In this document: piece by piece, positions 59,710-64,000 of the stretch | How the letters are laid out: each line of letters starts with the position of its first letter | How positions within the stretch are numbered: position 1 is the first letter of the stretch | Assembly: GCA_916048095.2 (NCBI GenBank) | Contig: OU696577.1 | Span: 5,755,440 to 5,819,439 of the forward strand | Origin: Sacculina carcini | Taxonomy: Eukaryota; Arthropoda; Thecostraca; Sacculinidae | Reading direction: 5' to 3' | DNA: 64,000 nt | Program-made: the position numbers and the translations under genes | Notes under the pieces: generated by a model | The model's database searches: none | What the model was told of the DNA's origin: nothing | The model's input: only the letters and a program-made list of their open reading frames with translations

Positions 59710-62700
59710 ATGGCTGTATCGTTGAAATGCGAAGCGGCGGGGTGCTTGGAAGTAAAACGAGCCGACGACTTGAGCACTTGCGTGTCTTTGATGAATCTAC
59801 ACCAAAAGAACGTCCATGAAGCGGTCGGTACACGGCAAAAAGCGCCCAAGATATGTCGCCCAACATTACAGCAAGACATCGAAGAAGAGGATTGGGTATC
59901 ATTCACTCGCCGGTGGTCAATGTTTCTTCGCGGGACCGAAATATCATCTGACCAAGTCACCGCACAGCTGCTGGCGTGTTGTGAACCAGATATAGAGGCA
60001 GCTCTGGTCAGAGAAGATCCTGATATCGCTTACAGGTCCGCAGAAGAAATTTTGGCTGCCATGAAGCGCCTCACAGTTGTCAGCGTCGCGTTGAGCGCAC
60101 GGAGAACAAAACTATTGCGGTCTACTCAGGCAGCAGGAGAACACGTTCGTCAATATGTAGCACGACTGCGGGGACTGGCCAACGTTTGTGAATGGACTAA
60201 AGTAGGGTCCTGTAGTCAGCCAAGATGTTCCGGAACTACTCATGTCAATTATACCGAGGACATTGTAAAAATGGTTTTATTGAACAGCCTTTCGGATGAG
60301 GAAATCAAGAAGGAGGTACTGGGAACAACAGCAGTCGACAGTCTGTCATTAGCTGAGATCGTGGCGCTAATAGACAGCAGAGAAATTGCTGCCAGAGCGA
60401 TGACAACGGACAGTTCCAAAATCGCCGTGAGCAGCTATAAAAAATCAACGCGCAAGAGCGCTAGCAGGCATCTGAAGGACCAAGAAGAACCATCGGATGA
60501 CGACAAGCTTAAAATAAAAATGCGATGCACCTGTGGAAAGCTGACACAGCGATACGGCTATGTCCGCGGCAAGTTGCGTGAATTTCAGACGTGTTTGGAT
60601 TGTTGGAAGAATCAACACTCGCGCAATCGTGCCCATCATGTTGAAGCACTGTTTCATCACGCTGCAGCATCAGAGCTTAATGGTAATAACACGCACCGGG
60701 TAACAACAGTCCACAGGGAACGCTTCAGTGGCAAAGGACATGAAAGCTCTCACATGGCGTCGCACAACGGGCAGAAAGAAGAGTTCATGCCGCATCCTAC
60801 GTTGACAGTGAGCGTCTGCGTTGACAGAGAGGCGTACAGACGAGCTGAGTTTCGCATTCCTCCACCACGGCAAGCAGAGCTGATAGCTGTGGCGGATTCT
60901 GGGGCTCAGACTTGTTTAATGGGCATCTCACAGCTTCGCAAGCTGGGTCTACAGCAGCGCCATGTTCATCGAGTACAGAAGCGCATCCTGGCAGCAAACG
61001 AAGAAGCGATACATATCATCGGTGTCGTATTCCTGAAATTGTCTGGTGCAGATTCAAGTGGTCGTTTGCACGAGGTGCGCGTCACAGTACATGTCACAGA
61101 TGCCACTCAACACTTTTACCTGAGCAGGGCAGCGTTGACAAGCCTCGGAGTGATTGAACACGACTTTCCCAGAATTGGAGCCAAATCGGACGCATCAGCA
61201 AGCCAGAAAGTAACTAGTTCAAGCGTTGAGTCCGGCGTGGCGCCTTGTGGGTGCCCAAAGCGATCTGCACCACCTCCACGGCCAGCGCATCTTCCGATAG
61301 CTCCGTCTCTGCGTTCAGCTGATGCCATGAAGGACTGGTTACTGGCAATCTTCGCATCGTCGACATTCAACACGTGTCCACACCAGCCTCTGCCGGCCAT
61401 GACAGGACCCCCAATGGAGATTCAGGTTGATCCCGACGCACGGCCCGTGGTGACGAAACGACCACCGAATGTTCCGGTCCACTGGCGCGAGGAGGTGTCG
61501 GAGCAGCTGGAGAGAGACGTAGCCCTCGGAGTTATAGAGCGAGTACCAGCAAACACGCCGGTGACATGGTTGCACAGCATGGTGCTAACTCCGAAGTCAG
61601 ATGGCTCCCCTCGTCGAACAGTTGACCTTCAACCATTGAATCGGCACAGCCAGAGAGACATGCACTACACAGTGCCTCCCGTCAGACAAGCGAGATCAGT
61701 CCCAACGATGTCCATCAAAACAGTGACGGACGCATGGAATGGATTCCATTCCATAGAGATACGGCCCGAGGACCGTCATTTGACAACGTTTTTAACCGAA
61801 CAAGGTCGCTTCAGGTACAAGCGCGCGCCCATGGGTTTTCTAGCGTCGCAAGACGCATACACGCAGCGTTACGATGCCATAATTGCCGACGTACCACGTA
61901 AGACCAAATGCGTGGACGACACGTTGATATGGGACTCCAACATCACAGATCACTGGTGGCGAGTAATTGATTATCTTATCCACGTGGGACACAACGGAGT
62001 TATACTGAATCCTGCCAAGTTCCAGTTTTCGTCCACAACAGTGAATTTTGCCGGTTTCGAAATCACCAGTCACGAGGTACGGCCGTTGCCAAAATACCTA
62101 GACGCAATCGCGAGCTTTCCGAGACCCGTGAACATAACCGATGTACGTGCCTGGTTCGGCCTCGTGAATCAGGTGTCTCAGTACGGAAGAACCACAAACA
62201 TTATGGCTCCTTTCAAGCCTCTCCTCAGTCCGAAGGTTAACTTTTACTGGAATCCGCAGCTTGAGGACGCTTTTCAAAAATCCAAGCAGTCAATCATTGA
62301 TGAGATACGGCACGGAGTGGAGATCTTCGATCCCAACAAGTTGACATGCCTGAATCCTGACTGGTCCCAGACTGGCGTGGGTTACTGGCTGCGCCAAAAG
62401 CACTGTTCATGCGATTCACAAGTGCCCGGGTGTTGCGTCGACGGGTGGAAAATCACGGCGGCTGGATCCCGGTTCTTGCGCGATGCAGAGAAACGCTATG
62501 CTCCGATCGAGGGCGAAGCTTTAGCCGTAGCGTGGGCACTTGAGGACACCAAGTTTTTCTCCATGGGGTGTCGTGATCTAGTAATCACTACAGATCACAA
62601 ACCGCTCGTCAAAGTACTCGGTGATAGAGCTCTCGGCGACATATCCAACCCGCGCCTCTTTCGTCTCAAACAACGGACGCTAATGTGGCGTTATAAGATT

Positions 62701-64000
62701 GTACACGTACCAGGACGTACAATACCTGCCGCAGATGCAACTTCACGGAAGCCCAGCGCTCGCGATGGTGAGGATGACGACATCAGTGTGCTAGCTGTGG
62801 TACGCGTCCCAGCTGAGTGGTATGCAGGCGATGATCTTGAGTCCGGTGTTGTTGCGGCAGCTCGATCTGCCACCGACTCGCTGGAGGCCGTCACATGGGC
62901 CAGGGTTAGAGAATGCACTGCATCGGACAAGGATCTACAGATGCTGATTAAACTCGTGGAGCGAGGGTTCCCGTCATCCCGTGACGCCGTGCCAGAAGAT
63001 TTGCAGCCATTTTGGCAGTATCGTGACGATCTTTCCGTAGTTGACGACGTTCTTATGATGAATAGCCGAATTGTCGTTCCCCACGCTTTAAGAAACGACA
63101 TTTTATGTGCATTGCACTCCGCTCATCAAGGCACCAGCAGAATGAGCAGCCGAGCGCGCGACATCGTTTTCTGGCCAGGGCTCAGCAAAGATATTGAATT
63201 GACTAGGTCCAGATGTCGCACATGCTGGGCTATGGCACCTTCACAGTCCCGGTTGCCACCTGTTCTACCGAATGTACCGACTCGACCGTTTCAACACATA
63301 GCGGCTGACTTTGCAGACGTACGTGGAACTGGATATCTAGTGGTCGTTGACAGGTTCAGCGGCTGGCCGCACCTTGTCATCAGCAAGTCAGGTGCGAAAG
63401 GCTTGATCAGCACTCTCGTTTCGTACTTCTCGTCGTTTGGAGTAGCCGAGGAAATAAGCACTGACGGCGGGCCGGAATTCACGGCGCAGGAGACAGAGTC
63501 GTTTCTGACCCGATGGGGCGTGAGACACCGCCTATCGTCTGCATACCACCCCCAGTCGAATGGACGAGCCGAAGTGACCGTCAAGTCCATGAAGCGCCTC
63601 TTAGCGTCTCATACAAACGCTCAGGGCGTCATGAATTCAGAGGCGGTCGCGGCCGGTCTACTCCAATATCGAAACACTCCGGATCCAGAGACATGCATGT
63701 CACCGTCTCAGATAGTGTTCGGCAGGCAACTGAGAGACCTCCTGCCTGTCACTCCCGACACACATGTATTCAACAACAGTTCAGTACATCCTGTGTGGCG
63801 GGACGCCTGGAGACGCCAAGAGTCGGCCCTTCGGCTACGTTTTCTGAGACAGATTGATCAGTTAAATTGCCACGTACGTCAATTGAAGCCCTTGACACCA
63901 GGTAACAGAGTACTGATGCAGAACCAGACCGGCGCCCACGAAAAACGTTGGGACAGAACAGGCGTCATCGTCGAAGGAAAGCCGTACGACCAGTACCTAG
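59710..64000 (+). CDS. gag-pol: E4 Gag-Pol polyprotein, single frame, 3' end beyond window
   Basis: Open for 1430 codons from MAVSLKCEAAG with no stop before the window ends. Gag (about 1-380) has no CCHC knuckle but a CTCGKL...CLDC cluster near 273-300. Protease: VADSGAQTCL near 395. RT: RRTVDLQPLNRHS near 637 and catalytic CVDD near 734 in place of YVDD. RNase H: DWSQTGVGYW, EGEALAVAWAL and TTDHKPL. Integrase: zinc motif HSAHQG...CRTC, DFADVRGT, STDGGPEF and AYHPQSNGRAE near 1278. C-terminal segment starts PGNRVLMQNQ. Domain order is Ty3/Gypsy. Codon use is less AT-rich than the flanks. Confidence 0.93.
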   Translation, partial: MAVSLKCEAAGCLEVKRADDLSTCVSLMNLHQKNVHEAVGTRQKAPKICRPTLQQDIEEEDWVSFTRRWSMFLRGTEISSDQVTAQLLACCEPDIEAALVREDPDIAYRSAEEILAAMKRLTVVSVALSARRTKLLRSTQAAGEHVRQYVARLRGLANVCEWTKVGSCSQPRCSGTTHVNYTEDIVKMVLLNSLSDEEIKKEVLGTTAVDSLSLAEIVALIDSREIAARAMTTDSSKIAVSSYKKSTRKSASRHLKDQEEPSDDDKLKIKMRCTCGKLTQRYGYVRGKLREFQTCLDCWKNQHSRNRAHHVEALFHHAAASELNGNNTHRVTTVHRERFSGKGHESSHMASHNGQKEEFMPHPTLTVSVCVDREAYRRAEFRIPPPRQAELIAVADSGAQTCLMGISQLRKLGLQQRHVHRVQKRILAANEEAIHIIGVVFLKLSGADSSGRLHEVRVTVHVTDATQHFYLSRAALTSLGVIEHDFPRIGAKSDASASQKVTSSSVESGVAPCGCPKRSAPPPRPAHLPIAPSLRSADAMKDWLLAIFASSTFNTCPHQPLPAMTGPPMEIQVDPDARPVVTKRPPNVPVHWREEVSEQLERDVALGVIERVPANTPVTWLHSMVLTPKSDGSPRRTVDLQPLNRHSQRDMHYTVPPVRQARSVPTMSIKTVTDAWNGFHSIEIRPEDRHLTTFLTEQGRFRYKRAPMGFLASQDAYTQRYDAIIADVPRKTKCVDDTLIWDSNITDHWWRVIDYLIHVGHNGVILNPAKFQFSSTTVNFAGFEITSHEVRPLPKYLDAIASFPRPVNITDVRAWFGLVNQVSQYGRTTNIMAPFKPLLSPKVNFYWNPQLEDAFQKSKQSIIDEIRHGVEIFDPNKLTCLNPDWSQTGVGYWLRQKHCSCDSQVPGCCVDGWKITAAGSRFLRDAEKRYAPIEGEALAVAWALEDTKFFSMGCRDLVITTDHKPLVKVLGDRALGDISNPRLFRLKQRTLMWRYKIVHVPGRTIPAADATSRKPSARDGEDDDISVLAVVRVPAEWYAGDDLESGVVAAARSATDSLEAVTWARVRECTASDKDLQMLIKLVERGFPSSRDAVPEDLQPFWQYRDDLSVVDDVLMMNSRIVVPHALRNDILCALHSAHQGTSRMSSRARDIVFWPGLSKDIELTRSRCRTCWAMAPSQSRLPPVLPNVPTRPFQHIAADFADVRGTGYLVVVDRFSGWPHLVISKSGAKGLISTLVSYFSSFGVAEEISTDGGPEFTAQETESFLTRWGVRHRLSSAYHPQSNGRAEVTVKSMKRLLASHTNAQGVMNSEAVAAGLLQYRNTPDPETCMSPSQIVFGRQLRDLLPVTPDTHVFNNSSVHPVWRDAWRRQESALRLRFLRQIDQLNCHVRQLKPLTPGNRVLMQNQTGAHEKRWDRTGVIVEGKPYDQYL

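Noticed and set aside
59562..59960. Minus-strand frames over 59.5-61.5 kb
   Set aside because: Antisense to the long E4 gag-pol frame and without recognisable domains.

Overview
This window comes from a eukaryotic, almost certainly invertebrate animal genome. I see no host gene that I can support. Nearly every kilobase belongs to a transposable element, and the elements are inserted into one another. The element types (tRNA-primed LTR retrotransposons, LINEs with apurinic-type endonucleases, CR1/L2-like and I-like, Helitron-like arrays, hAT-like elements, a tRNA-derived SINE) are those of animal genomes; the species cannot be named from the sequence.

Layout. 1-242: end of a hAT-like element. 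669-5039 (-): LTR element E1, damaged in pol. 5590-6183: SINE and a 5'-truncated LINE-C copy. 6184-11410: hAT-derived repeat split by LTR element E2 (6622-11294), which is intact, with a perfect 5-bp target duplication and nearly identical LTRs. 11609-12356: Gypsy-like gag remnant. 12439-18825 (-): decayed LINE-D (I-like, RNase H). 18850-21490 (-): decayed Gypsy-type gag-pol. 21491-29245 (+): decayed LINE-A, split by LTR element E3 (24411-29107). 29246-46726: 17 kb non-coding Helitron-like head-to-tail array, carrying a solo LTR (33506-34189) and a 1.56 kb non-autonomous hAT-like element (40866-42428). 46727-56490 (+): LINE-B, split by the intact-looking LINE-C (50120-54637). 56705-58080: DNA element with 13-bp inverted ends, itself holding a 184-bp hAT-like MITE. 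58081-59045 (-): Gypsy integrase remnant. 59233-64000 (+): LTR element E4, a single uninterrupted gag-pol frame running off the window.

Three observations stand out. (1) E1, E2 and E3 have no ordinary TGG-type primer site. Directly after each 5' LTR lie 12 nt complementary to nucleotides 1-12 of a tRNA (Ile for E1 and E2, Phe for E3), implying priming by a 5' tRNA fragment ending at U12. (2) The same three elements share an in-frame G GGA AAC heptamer followed by a hairpin whose loop can pair downstream, a -1 frameshift pseudoknot whose stem sequences differ but whose pairing is kept. (3) LINE-C ORF1 and ORF2 are in one frame separated by a single UGA in the leaky context UGA-CUA, with endonuclease sequence beginning upstream of the first ORF2 ATG.

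Working logic: E2, LINE-C and E4 look competent or recently so; the others are records of past insertion. Relative order can be read from nesting: E3 is younger than LINE-A, E2 younger than the hAT-derived repeat, LINE-C younger than LINE-B, and the hAT-like element and solo LTR younger than the Helitron units they interrupt.
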